64,000 bases of DNA from JAXMBN01 sp046349875. GTDB taxonomy: Bacteria; Planctomycetota; Planctomycetia; Pirellulales; Pirellulaceae. The notes under the pieces are model-generated. The model was not told the DNA's origin. It saw only the letters and a list, made by a program, of their open reading frames with translations, and searched no databases. The position numbers and the translations under genes were made by a program. Shown in pieces: positions 1-8,451 of this stretch; the first letter of the stretch is position 1, and every line of letters starts with the position of its first letter. The stretch is taken from positions 107,635-171,634 of the forward strand of contig JAXMBN010000008.1 in NCBI GenBank assembly GCA_046349875.1, in the 5' to 3' direction.

Positions 1-179
1 AAACCATGCGTATTTTCTAAACGGATCGACCCCACTTCGCAATGCCAACGGGATCGATCGTCATGATCGTACTCGCCTGTATAAACGGAAATTCGCTACA
101 TTTCCACCAAATTAACATGCTTGCAGCAAGAACTCCTTAAATCACCCCACTATGCGTGGAGGGCATTTGAACATGAGCA

Positions 180-1151
180 TTAGTCAAATTTCCGCTTCGA
201 GACCTTGTCAGGTGTTGGGAAATCCGCAGGAGTAGGTGCAGCTTTGACATCACCCGTTGCTGCCCATTCGGCTCCACGTTGAAAAAGTGTAATGAAGCCA
301 ACGCATTCCATTGAATAATCCGCGTGCCCCATCGGCGTATGAAAAATGCGTCCTTCCCCATATTGAATCGTCATCAACATCGGCTCATGACGATCGGTGC
401 CCCCTTTGGATTTGGATGAGAACGAGGTTGCCAAGAGAGTCATATTTTCCGCAGGACCACGCAACCGATCGTAGAGCTCATCCTGTGCATGCAACCATTG
501 ACGAGGTAATCCGCGAGTGATGGGGTGATTAGGTTCGCGAATAATGACTTCAAATTCATGCTGCGATCCGTGGCTTCCGCCCTTCCCTGGACTGGTATCA
601 CGAACCATCTTGCCTTCATTATCGAGATACACATAAGGTCCTGACTTTTCGGTTCGATTTCCCCAACCACCCAATCCAATCATTCGGTTGTATTGGTCCC
701 ATTCGCCGAAAGAATTGTCAGCCGCATGGACAACCACAAAGCCTCCACCTTGCTTCACATAGCGATCAAAACTCTCTTGAGTTTGTTGAGGCCATGGCGC
801 TGCACCGAACCCTAAATTGGAAACCACCAAACGATACTTTGAAAAATCAGGCTTGAAGTCGGGATCGGGCTCTGCCTTATCCAAAGCCTTTCGTTCGACG
901 CCATCATTGAGCGGATACTTGGCCAAAAGATCTTTCCCTTGCCACGTCGTCTTGGTCCGCGCGATATCCACGGTGAACAACCCCGTATCCTCCAGATAAC
1001 GCTTCATCATCATGGTGGTCTTAGGCCAGGCACCATGGTTGTTTTGACCGTCCATGATGAGCGCTTTCATTTTGTCTTGCGCTGTCCCTACGGAACACCA
1101 CGTGAGACTCATCACCATGGCCAACATCAACGTTATCAAAGTACATCGCAT
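180..1151 (-). CDS. ThuA-like domain protein, secreted
   Basis: A 323-residue protein of the ThuA (trehalose-utilisation-like) family, a glutamine-amidotransferase-like fold common in planctomycetes and usually tied to sugar metabolism; its reaction is not established. After an N-terminal hydrophobic signal segment ending near GTAQ, the fold starts with KALIMDGQNNH and contains the family's FVVVHAADNSF strand, the HPITRGLP stretch and a late YGEGRIFHTPMGH block. I chose the ATG at 1151 because GAGGA lies 8 nt upstream; in-frame starts at 1166 and 1181 lack a ribosome site. It is transcribed alone, about 195 nt from dtd. The family call is firm; the substrate is unknown. Confidence 0.85.
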   Translation of the reverse strand: MRCTLITLMLAMVMSLTWCSVGTAQDKMKALIMDGQNNHGAWPKTTMMMKRYLEDTGLFTVDIARTKTTWQGKDLLAKYPLNDGVERKALDKAEPDPDFKPDFSKYRLVVSNLGFGAAPWPQQTQESFDRYVKQGGGFVVVHAADNSFGEWDQYNRMIGLGGWGNRTEKSGPYVYLDNEGKMVRDTSPGKGGSHGSQHEFEVIIREPNHPITRGLPRQWLHAQDELYDRLRGPAENMTLLATSFSSKSKGGTDRHEPMLMTIQYGEGRIFHTPMGHADYSMECVGFITLFQRGAEWAATGDVKAAPTPADFPTPDKVSKRKFD

Positions 1152-1345
1152 CGAGAGGATCCTCATTAGGTACCAGATCAAGCCTGTTTCTATCGGTATG
1201 ATCGATCGCGTGGATCGATGGTCGGTTCATGCCAACCAGTGCCGTTAGCGTTCGAGCATAACGTCGACCTCTCGGAGATGCAATTTGCCTGCGTGAACAA
1301 GGAAAGAGCAGCACCTGCTCCATAAGCTCGGCGAATTCAAATAGT

Positions 1346-1855
1346 TCAGCCTTCGACGATGAGAGTGACCGGGCCATCATTGCAAAGATAAACCTGCATA
1401 TCGGCTTGAAAGATCCCCGTTTGCACGGGAACACCCTTCTCCCCCACTTCCCTGCAAAAATGCTCATACAGTTCTTTGGCTAAGACAGGTGGGGCTGCTT
1501 CCACAAAGCTGGGGCGTCTCCCTTTTCGGCAGTCACCATAGAGCGTGAATTGGCTGACAACCAACATTCCCCAACGCGGAATTGCTTCTTCTCGGTGCCC
1601 TTCCGCAGGAGCGTGCGAGGCACCCTGGCTCTCCGATTCCGCTTGAATATTGTCCAACAACGAAAGGTTCATCTTTCCCTCGGCATCCGGAAAAATGCGG
1701 AGGTTGACAATCTTCTCTGCGAGGAATCGAACATTCTCCTGAGTATCGGATTGATGGACACCCAACAAAACCAAAAGGCCTGCGTCGATCTTACCTACCG
1801 TGGTAGAATGAACGTCGACTCGAGCCTGCTGAACACGTTGAATGATGGCCCGCAT
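1346..1855 (-). CDS. dtd: D-aminoacyl-tRNA deacylase
   Basis: Hydrolyses D-amino acids (and mis-attached glycine) from tRNA, a chiral proofreading step in the cytoplasm. The protein starts MRAIIQRVQQARV as in the family, carries the SQFTLYGD active-site motif and ends with the cross-subunit NDGPVTLIVEG motif, so both catalytic elements are present. At 169 residues it is about 20 longer than usual: an extra Glu/His/Ala-rich stretch of about 20-25 residues sits just before the SQFTL strand. It is divergently arranged with the broken pdxA, with 41 nt between the starts. Confidence 0.95.
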   Translation of the reverse strand: MRAIIQRVQQARVDVHSTTVGKIDAGLLVLLGVHQSDTQENVRFLAEKIVNLRIFPDAEGKMNLSLLDNIQAESESQGASHAPAEGHREEAIPRWGMLVVSQFTLYGDCRKGRRPSFVEAAPPVLAKELYEHFCREVGEKGVPVQTGIFQADMQVYLCNDGPVTLIVEG

Positions 1856-1896
1856 GACGGATCCTCATCGCTTGAGTAAGACTGCTGGAGAACTGT

Positions 1897-3043
1897 ATGG
1901 AACCCAAGGGACTCGAACCTTCACGCTTGCCTCGGCTCGCCGTAACCTTAGGCGATCCGACGGGAGTAGGCCCCGAGATCATCGCCGATGCGCTTCGAAA
2001 TTCCGAGCTTGCCAAGATATGCCAGCCCTTCGTGATCGGACGTCCCGAGATCTTAGAGCAGGCGTGCAAGTTGCGGAATCACCCATGCTCAATCGAAGTC
2101 CTTTCGCTCGACGACTGCTATCGTGGCGACCTTCCGCCTCCACGCACAAACACTCTTTATTGCATCTCCGTTGGAAGCTGCGAAGCCGAAGCACGCCGCA
2201 CGCAAGGATCGATCCTCGAGGTGGACAAGCTGCTTATGATGCATTGGTAGCGGCGACCAAACTTGCTTTGCAACGACACGTCGATGCCATCGTCACCGCC
2301 CCGCTGCACAAAGCACGCTACATGCGGCAGGTCATCATTGGCCAGGACATACCGAATTGCCGCGCATCTTTGTGGCGTCACTCAATTTGCCATGATGCTC
2401 TACCTCCTCCGGCCTTACAGCAAAGCAACTCTAAAGTCGACTTCAGAACAATCTCCAGTCCATTCCGCGACGAAGCGACGAGGTGGGCCTGTTGGTTTAG
2501 AGTGGTCCACGTGACGCTCCACATGGCACTCCGCGACGTCTTCGCTCACTTGAGCACTGAAGCCATCTTCGAAAAGATCGCCCTAACCGAATCCATTTTC
2601 GTCGACTGCGGATGGCGCAGGGCCTCCCTCATACACCCTCGATCGCGGTGGCCGCGTTGAATCCTCACGGTGGTGAAGAAGGACTCTTTGGAGACGAAGA
2701 GATCACCGTGATCCGCCCCGCGGTTGAACTCGCCAAAGCTCGCGGATGGAACGTTAAAGGCCCACTCCCTGTCGATACCTTGATGCCCAAGGCTGCCGAT
2801 GGGGACTACGACGGAGTCGTCGCGATGTACCATGATCAAGGTCATATCGCTTTGAAACTGCTCGATATGTTCGATGCAGTCAACATCACCCTCGGACTTC
2901 CCATCTTGCGAACCAGCGTGGCACACGGCACAGCGCACGATCAGGCCTGGCAAGGAACGGCGAGTTCCAGCGGGATGGTTCAAGCCATACGCACCGCTGC
3001 TTGGCTGGCTTCGCATCCTGCATCCCAAACGGCACCTGTGTAG
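1897..3043 (+). pseudogene. pdxA: pdxA (4-hydroxythreonine-4-phosphate dehydrogenase), multiply frameshifted
   Basis: PdxA oxidises 4-phosphohydroxy-L-threonine in DXP-dependent pyridoxal phosphate synthesis. Recognisable PdxA sequence runs along the whole interval but hops between frames. LAVTLGDPTGVGPEI is in frame 1 (1897 to about 2210). AAYDALVAATK and VDAIVTAPLHK are in frame 3 (to about 2340). GHTE is in frame 2 near 2345-2356. CGVTQFAMMLY is in frame 1 (about 2365-2405). VTLHMALRDVFAHL is in frame 3 (about 2500-2640). ALNPHGGEEGLFGDEE through MYHDQGH and TLGLPILRTS is in frame 2 (2612-3043). At least four or five indels are needed. The metal-binding His residues of GHTE, TLH and YHDQGH all survive, so decay is recent or the assembly is wrong here. 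Confidence 0.88.
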
Positions 3044-3083
3044 ATCCTTGCTGACTTTCAATGCTCGAACCCAACAAGCTATC

Positions 3084-3992
3084 ATGCCTTTCGACTTCAC
3101 ATGCCCTTATTGTCATCTAAAGACTCTTGTCGAGGATCGCTTTGCAGGTACGACTGGCCCTTGTGCCGAATGCGGGAAGACCATCACGCTTCCTGGCAAA
3201 TCCTCAGACCCAGCTATCGCCCCGGTGATGCCGCAGTCGACCGTTGGAAAATCCTCCGCACGCAATGCACTCCATGTCGTGGCTACGATTCTCGTTGCAG
3301 GCACGGCAGTGGGATTGGTGGCTATGTTTATTGGGCCCGCCTTGCAACGCGCCCGTCAAACTCGCAATCGCAATCTTTGCATGAGCAATATGCAGCAGAT
3401 CGTGACCGCACTCAATGAATATGCCAAGATCCACGGCTCCTATCCGCCTCCTTTTGTCACGGACGCGAAAGGGAAGAAGTTATACTCGTGGCGAGTCCTC
3501 ATCCTTCCGCAACTTGGATACGATGGCATCTATAAAGACTTCATTCTCGATCAACCATGGGACAGTCCAACGAATGCCAACCTGATTCGCCTTATGCCTG
3601 AAATCTTCGCAAGCCCCGGTAGCCCCGATGCGAAAGATGTCGGCGAGAGCAACTATGTACTCCTCACCGGAATTGGAACTCTCTTTCCAACGTCAGGACC
3701 GCTGAGCCCCAAAGATGTTTCGGATCAGCACTCACAAACCATCCTGCTCGCAGAAACCACCAACAACAAACTCAAATGGACCGAGCCTGGCGACATCGAC
3801 GCCAGCCTGGGAATAACTCTCGGCAACCGTCCCCGCGTCGACGTCGGTGGCAATCATCCCGATGGAGCCAATGTCGTTGCGGTGGATGGCACACCCCTAT
3901 TCCTTCCACCCGATGTCTCCCCCAGCATGCTCGAAGCATTAAAAACACCCAGTGGTGGCGAACGCATCGATACTTCGACACTAACGCCATAA
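3084..3992 (+). CDS. DUF1559-family protein with N-terminal zinc ribbon and TM segment
   Basis: A 302-residue protein. Residues 1-35 hold two CxxC knuckles (CPYC and CAEC) typical of a zinc ribbon. A hydrophobic helix (about residues 60-82) follows, then a DUF1559-like domain with the NLCMSNMQQIVTALNEY helix, a YPPPF motif, SWRVLILPQL and a late HPDGANVVAVDG segment. It therefore looks like a pseudopilin-derived DUF1559 protein in which the usual FTLxELL prepilin leader is replaced by a zinc ribbon. I chose the ATG at 3084, where the zinc-ribbon homology begins; upstream in-frame codons overlap the pdxA remnant. The function of the family is unknown. Confidence 0.8.
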   Translation: MPFDFTCPYCHLKTLVEDRFAGTTGPCAECGKTITLPGKSSDPAIAPVMPQSTVGKSSARNALHVVATILVAGTAVGLVAMFIGPALQRARQTRNRNLCMSNMQQIVTALNEYAKIHGSYPPPFVTDAKGKKLYSWRVLILPQLGYDGIYKDFILDQPWDSPTNANLIRLMPEIFASPGSPDAKDVGESNYVLLTGIGTLFPTSGPLSPKDVSDQHSQTILLAETTNNKLKWTEPGDIDASLGITLGNRPRVDVGGNHPDGANVVAVDGTPLFLPPDVSPSMLEALKTPSGGERIDTSTLTP

Positions 3993-4349
3993 AACGACTG
4001 CCATAGAACCATCATCGGACTCAATACCTCGAGCATTCCTCGCAAAGCCTGCGGAAACTAAGACGCCTGAGAATCCAGGGCCTCAGGAGTTCATGGGGTT
4101 GGCATCCAGGGGGCAGGCGTTAGCATATGGAGGGGTTGAGCTCGCTCGAAACATCGCTCATTTCGAGTCCGAGCCGCTACTATGCATTACATAGTAGCGA
4201 TACGCATAATCCTCGAAGCGTATAACCCTAGTAGCAATGTGTGAATCGAATATTACCCTCGATCGCAAGTACAACGAGGGTAACTCCAAGAAGTATCTCA
4301 TTGGATGAGGACTGGGCCGTTCCCCTTCTCATCTTGAAAGGAAATGTCG
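3993..4349. other. Hairpin-rich intergenic region upstream of trxB
   Basis: This 357-nt gap has no credible gene but holds a run of inverted repeats. CTCGAAA pairs with TTTCGAG (4145-4151 with 4161-4167). A perfect 10-bp stem around a 5-nt loop spans 4175-4199. ATACGC pairs with GCGTAT (4200-4205 with 4218-4223). A 9-bp stem pairs TTACCCTCG with CGAGGGTAA (4253-4283). None is followed by a clear T-run, so they do not look like simple terminators. They could be a structured leader of trxB or an unrecognised small RNA. Confidence 0.6.
4175..4199. repeat. Perfect 10-bp inverted repeat, 5-nt loop
   Basis: CGCTACTATG at 4175-4184 and CATAGTAGCG at 4190-4199 are exact reverse complements around CATTA. 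It is the strongest stem in the trxB upstream region and could be an RNA hairpin or a dyad operator. Confidence 0.75.
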
Positions 4350-5408
4350 ATGGCTGTTGAACGTTGCATCATCATTGGAAGCGGTCCGGCTGGATGGTCA
4401 GCTGCAATCTACGCTTCACGGGCGAGCATCCAACCGTTGGTGTTTGAAGGGGCCATGACGGAGGAGAATCGATTGCGAGGTACGCTTCCCATGGGGCAGC
4501 TCGCTCAAACCACCGAGGTAGAAAATTTTGCAGGCTTTCCTTCGGGCAACCTCAAGGCATTCATCGAATCGGCGATCCAACCAGATCGCTTGATGATGAT
4601 CCCTCCCGTCGAAGAACACGCCCATGCCGTAACCGGTCCCGAACTCATGGAGTTGATGCGACAACAAGCGACCAATTTTGGAACGCGAATCATTACCGAC
4701 GATATCGTCAAAGTCGACTTCTCCAAGCGACCTTTCACCTTGACGTCGCTTGAAAATGGAGAGTTCCAAGCCGAGACGGTGATCATTGCAACGGGTGCTC
4801 GAGCCAACTACCTTGGCTTGCCGAGCGAAGAAGCGTTCAAGAATCGTGGTGTCAGCGCTTGCGCTGTCTGCGATGGAGCGTTGCCGCGATTTCGCAATAA
4901 ACCATTGATCGTGGTCGGCGGTGGTGACTCGGCCGTTGAAGAAGCATCCTATCTCTCCAAGTATGCGTCCAAGGTATTGATGCTCGTTCGACGAGGCGAA
5001 CTCCGTGCCTCGAAGATCATGCAAGAGCGAGCCATTTCCAATCCGAAGATCGAATTAGTTTGGCATTCCGAACTCGATGAGGTCTTGGGAACGGACAAAG
5101 AAGGTGTCACGGCTGTTCGCATTCTCAATAACCAGACCAAGTCCAAAACCGAAGTTCCTGCGTCGGGAGTTTTCTTGGCGATTGGCCACACCCCCAATAC
5201 CGGATTCCTCCAAGGTCAGATCGAATTGACCGAGCAAGGCTATGTGAAGTGGGTGAAGTCCTTCCGAACCGATACCAGCGTCGAAGGTGTTTTCTCTGCA
5301 GGCGACGTCTCCGACGACAACTATCGCCAAGCCATCACCTCGGCCGGTACGGGTTGTATGGCGGCGCTGGATGCCGAGCGATTCCTTGCCCACCACGGAA
5401 TTCTATAA
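4350..5408 (+). CDS. trxB: Thioredoxin-disulfide reductase
   Basis: An NADPH- and FAD-dependent flavoenzyme that reduces thioredoxin in the cytoplasm. It shows the FAD motif GSGPAGWSAA near the N-terminus, the redox pair in ACAVCDG, the NADPH motif GGGDSAVEEA and the C-terminal FAD segment GVFSAGDVSD. At 352 residues it is about 30-40 longer than typical; extra sequence lies between NFAGFP and the ELMELM helix. I prefer the ATG at 4350, 7 nt after GAAAGGA; an in-frame ATG at 4344 sits almost on the ribosome site. An intrinsic terminator follows directly. The region upstream is strongly structured, which may matter for regulation. Confidence 0.94.
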   Translation: MAVERCIIIGSGPAGWSAAIYASRASIQPLVFEGAMTEENRLRGTLPMGQLAQTTEVENFAGFPSGNLKAFIESAIQPDRLMMIPPVEEHAHAVTGPELMELMRQQATNFGTRIITDDIVKVDFSKRPFTLTSLENGEFQAETVIIATGARANYLGLPSEEAFKNRGVSACAVCDGALPRFRNKPLIVVGGGDSAVEEASYLSKYASKVLMLVRRGELRASKIMQERAISNPKIELVWHSELDEVLGTDKEGVTAVRILNNQTKSKTEVPASGVFLAIGHTPNTGFLQGQIELTEQGYVKWVKSFRTDTSVEGVFSAGDVSDDNYRQAITSAGTGCMAALDAERFLAHHGIL

Positions 5409-5436
5409 CGGTCTGCACCAAACCAAACCTATCGAA

Positions 5437-5465
5437 AAGCTGCTCCTCACCCGAGCAGCTTTTTT
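5437..5465 (+). terminator. Intrinsic terminator of trxB
   Basis: AAGCTGCTC pairs with GAGCAGCTT over a short loop and ends in a run of six T, 29 nt after the trxB stop codon. Confidence 0.9.
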
Positions 5466-5606
5466 CGTTTACATGACGCTTGCAAAACAAGGGATCGATA
5501 GCAAAGGCATGCTGAGCCTCTTTTTTGCAGCATATTTTCCGGGTAAGGATAGGTGGCAAGCGATATACTTGCACTTTCTTTGCCTCAGCCCTTTTTTGGA
5601 AATGCA

Positions 5607-6578
5607 ATGATGAAACGAAGCCTCATCCTCACCGCTGGAATCCTATCAACGGTGCTCTTTCAAAGTAGCGAGGCACATGCCTGGCAAACCATCAAAGCCT
5701 TACCTCTGCAACCGGCTCAATCGATTTCGATCAATACTTCGATGACCAGTTATGCACTCGAACGCCTGCTCCTTTGCCCATCGGTTCAAAAGGAGCTTTC
5801 GATTCCAACCGACAAGTTGGAATCCCTTTCTCAATGGTCCCAAAAGCTTCAAGCCGAAGAGCAAAAGAAGCTGAGTGAGGCCATTCAAGATGCTCTCAAG
5901 AGTCAAAAAACTGATCAAATCCAAGAGATTTCATTAGACTTTTCGGTCGATCGTAAGAAGCGAACCTTGGAAGAATTGAAAACCTACCTTTCCGATGCGC
6001 AGATCCAACGATTGCTCGAGATTCAACGCCAAATGCAAGGCTTTCAGTCGTTCGATGATCCAGAGCTCTTGGCTTCCTTGGAGTTGACCGAAAAGCAAAA
6101 GCGGGAACTCGTCAGCATCCGCGAGCTGCTCCAATTGGAACAGAAGAATCAACGTTCTTCCATGTTCGCGCGAGCGGGAACAACGGCTAATGTTTCGATT
6201 GCAGCAACACCAGCACCCGCCGCAAGTGGAACGGTTGGAGAAGCGAAAGCCACTGCCACCGCTACTGCAACCGCAAACTCCGATGCAAAGACGACGACCA
6301 CCACAACAACCAGCAATGGCACAACGACCGTTGTCACGACGGCTTCTCCGACCATTGCCAAGCAAGGCGAATCGATTCAAATCACGCAAAGCGGGTCCGT
6401 CAAAGACTTCAACAAACAAGCTTTGGAAGACACGCTCGACTTGCTCACCAAAGAGCAAATGAAAGTCTACGAACAATACGTAGGCAAACCATTCGATGGT
6501 AAGACCGTTCAAAAAGAACTCATGGAGTCGTTCCGCAAATCAGCCGGTGCGGGTACCCTGATCATTGGATCGCCTTGA
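5607..6578 (+). CDS. Secreted coiled-coil protein, unknown function
   Basis: A 323-residue exported protein that I cannot assign to a family. A signal peptide covers about residues 1-25, with cleavage expected after EAHA. The mature part is Gln/Lys/Glu-rich and helical (LSQWSQKLQAEEQKKL, LLEIQRQMQ, TEKQKREL). A low-complexity Ala/Thr linker with alternating Ala-Thr and a run of seven Thr sits around residues 205-245, and a short C-terminal helical part follows. The repeated helix-LTEKQ pattern recalls planctomycete secreted proteins that bind peptides or metals, but this is only a resemblance. Tandem ATGs lie at 5607 and 5610, with GGA about 6 nt upstream. A strong terminator follows, so it is monocistronic. 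Confidence 0.75.
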   Translation: MMKRSLILTAGILSTVLFQSSEAHAWQTIKALPLQPAQSISINTSMTSYALERLLLCPSVQKELSIPTDKLESLSQWSQKLQAEEQKKLSEAIQDALKSQKTDQIQEISLDFSVDRKKRTLEELKTYLSDAQIQRLLEIQRQMQGFQSFDDPELLASLELTEKQKRELVSIRELLQLEQKNQRSSMFARAGTTANVSIAATPAPAASGTVGEAKATATATATANSDAKTTTTTTTSNGTTTVVTTASPTIAKQGESIQITQSGSVKDFNKQALEDTLDLLTKEQMKVYEQYVGKPFDGKTVQKELMESFRKSAGAGTLIIGSP

Positions 6579-6663
6579 TCCTTGGCTTTCCTGCGAATGG
6601 ACGCTTTCAAACGAATGGAAGCTCTCATCGCTGGCCAATTGACTAAATTCGAGAATGAATAAG

Positions 6664-6692
6664 AGCGACGGTGCAACAGCCGTCGCTTTTTT
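6664..6692 (+). terminator. Intrinsic terminator
   Basis: AGCGACGG (6664-6671) pairs with CCGTCGCT (6680-6687) around an 8-nt loop and runs into six T. It ends the transcript of the upstream secreted-protein gene. Confidence 0.9.
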
Positions 6693-6995
6693 CGTATCAC
6701 GATTCTCGATAGATTGATCGAACGCCCGAGTCATCGTTCTATGTGGAGTGGCTCGCGCTACCATTGCGAAGAATGCATCCTCATTACGAGGCTTTCATTC
6801 ACGAGGCTCCAACAGCAACTTCGCTGTTTCTTCACACGTTTCATCGAATTATTTCGATTGTGTAGAGACGATTTGAAGATTGAATGAAAGCACTCTCATT
6901 GCAATTGGCGCTTCCAAAGTCGGCTCTAAAACAGATCTCCGTCATGATCGAACTAGCGGTGGTTCACCGCGACTATCTTTCTTAGGAGACTGAGG
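6693..6995. other. Intergenic region, no gene seen
   Basis: About 300 nt between a terminator and the next DUF1559 gene. I see no coding sequence. A 6-bp hairpin (GCGGTG/CACCGC, 6956-6970) lies 25 nt before the next start codon, followed by TAGGAGA, the likely ribosome site of that gene. Confidence 0.5.
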
Positions 6996-8081
6996 ATGTC
7001 GATTTCAAAGAAGCGATGGACATTGGGTTCACATCGCAAACAAGCGTTCACGCTTGTCGAGTTGCTCGTCGTGATCGCGATTATCGGAATTCTGGTTGGG
7101 TTGCTGTTACCCGCCGTTCAACAAGCTCGCGAAGCTGCTCGCCGAATGCAATGCTCGAACAATCTCAAACAGATTGGCTTGGCTTTTCTCAATCACGAGT
7201 CAGCCTACAAGTATTTGCCGAAGGGCCCTTACGATGGTGATCCCAGTCTACCTGGGATGGTTTACAACGAACCGGCTGGTTCCTATGAAAGCGGAACCAC
7301 TTGCTGCAACGCCGCCCATCCCAATGGCTGGAGCCATTGGTTCAAGATCCTTCCTTACATCGAACAGAACAACGTTTACAACCTTGCCAACTTTTCTTTG
7401 CCACCGATTCATAGTGGTCGCCCTGCCGACTACAACGGCGAAGACTCGGTAGCACGCGCGTTGATTCCAACGTACTACTGTCCAAGCCGACGCGCTCCAA
7501 CGGGTTACGGCACCGCTCTCTTCGGTCGTTGTGACTACGCAGGTAGTGCAGGTTTCTATCAAGGGGAAGTCCATGAAAATTGGGGCGACATTCCCGCAGC
7601 ACCTCTCGGAATGTCACCTCGCCGCAATGAGCGAACTCCGGAGAACTTTGGAACGATGAGCGGCCGTCAAGGCTATATCGTTTGGTCGGCTCAAGGGGCC
7701 AAGCGACGCATGGCAGATGTGATCGACGGCACTTCCAATAGCATCATGGCCGCTGAAAAATGCTTGCCTCAGAAACGCCATGGAGCGGATGGTGGAGACA
7801 ACGAACGATGGAACAATGCTGGCTGGGATGAGTGCGTCATCCGATGGCACTTCCCACCGAAAAGTGACTTCGATAAGCAGATCATTGTTCAAGGAACGCC
7901 AAGCGATCCTACCGGTACCGGCAACGTCTGGCGGCGCTATTTCGGTTCGAGCCACGTGTCGGGCTTGAACGCCGTCTATGGCGATGGTTCCGTTCGCTTC
8001 TCTGCTTTCAACGTAGATGCTCTCGTCTGGATGCGAGCCAACGTCATCGATGATGGCGAAGTCATCAGCTCCAACGAGTAA
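6996..8081 (+). CDS. DUF1559 prepilin-type N-terminal cleavage/methylation protein
   Basis: A 361-residue pseudopilin-like protein of the family expanded in planctomycetes. The basic leader ends at KQAFTLVELLVVIAIIGILVG, the type IV prepilin processing signature with the fifth-position Glu. The conserved LLPAVQQAREAARRMQCSNNLKQIGLA helix follows, then the DUF1559 body with DGTSNSIMAAEK and the C-terminal YGDGSVRF motif (H-x-G substrate-like loop VSGLNAVYGDG). It should be processed by a prepilin peptidase and sit in the inner membrane with the body outside. The role of the family is unknown. A good ribosome site (TAGGAGA) supports the start. The gene is followed by a terminator and a small lipoprotein gene. 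Confidence 0.93.
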   Translation: MSISKKRWTLGSHRKQAFTLVELLVVIAIIGILVGLLLPAVQQAREAARRMQCSNNLKQIGLAFLNHESAYKYLPKGPYDGDPSLPGMVYNEPAGSYESGTTCCNAAHPNGWSHWFKILPYIEQNNVYNLANFSLPPIHSGRPADYNGEDSVARALIPTYYCPSRRAPTGYGTALFGRCDYAGSAGFYQGEVHENWGDIPAAPLGMSPRRNERTPENFGTMSGRQGYIVWSAQGAKRRMADVIDGTSNSIMAAEKCLPQKRHGADGGDNERWNNAGWDECVIRWHFPPKSDFDKQIIVQGTPSDPTGTGNVWRRYFGSSHVSGLNAVYGDGSVRFSAFNVDALVWMRANVIDDGEVISSNE

Positions 8082-8098
8082 TCGTCTTCCCCTCTGCG

Positions 8099-8134
8099 CC
8101 GCGGACTCGGTCTCGATCGAGTCCGCGGTCTTGT
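8099..8134 (+). terminator. Strong hairpin between DUF1559 and lipoprotein genes
   Basis: CCGCGGACTCG (8099-8109) and CGAGTCCGCGG (8118-8128) form an 11-bp perfect stem, followed by TCTTGTTT. The T-run is imperfect, so it may attenuate rather than fully stop transcription into the small lipoprotein gene 43 nt downstream. Confidence 0.75.
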
Positions 8135-8170
8135 TTCATTCCCATTTTTGTTTCGAGAGATGAGATCAAT

Positions 8171-8362
8171 ATGCGTATCGCTATCGCCATGCTGTTGCTG
8201 TTTGTTTCCATGTCCGTAGGGTGTGGACCTCAACAGACCATTCTGCCCACCACTGAATTGACCGAAGAACAAAAGAAGGCCATTCAAGCCGAAGATGCTC
8301 GCATCGCAGACGAAGAAAGCCAAGGGAGCGTCAACAAGAAGAAGCCTGGTGCCAAAAGATAG
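8171..8362 (+). CDS. Small lipoprotein paired with DUF1559 gene
   Basis: A 63-residue predicted lipoprotein. A short hydrophobic signal (IAIAMLLLFVSMSVGCG) ends in a lipobox SVGC with Cys18, and the mature part is a charged, Glu/Lys-rich tail. It follows the DUF1559 gene on the same strand, the same order as the small lipoprotein at 19553. This suggests an accessory role for the pseudopilin-like protein, but function is unknown. Confidence 0.7.
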   Translation: MRIAIAMLLLFVSMSVGCGPQQTILPTTELTEEQKKAIQAEDARIADEESQGSVNKKKPGAKR

Positions 8363-8451
8363 TCCTTTGACTTCTGCCCACATCCATGCTTGAGTTACCA
8401 ACGCAAGCTAGAGACTTCGTTCCCTTTCCTCAAAATCAAACTGGATCGACA

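Noticed and set aside
1..179. Possible gene end or promoter at the left edge
   Set aside because: No frame with family similarity or signal reaches into this stretch; it is treated as spacer.
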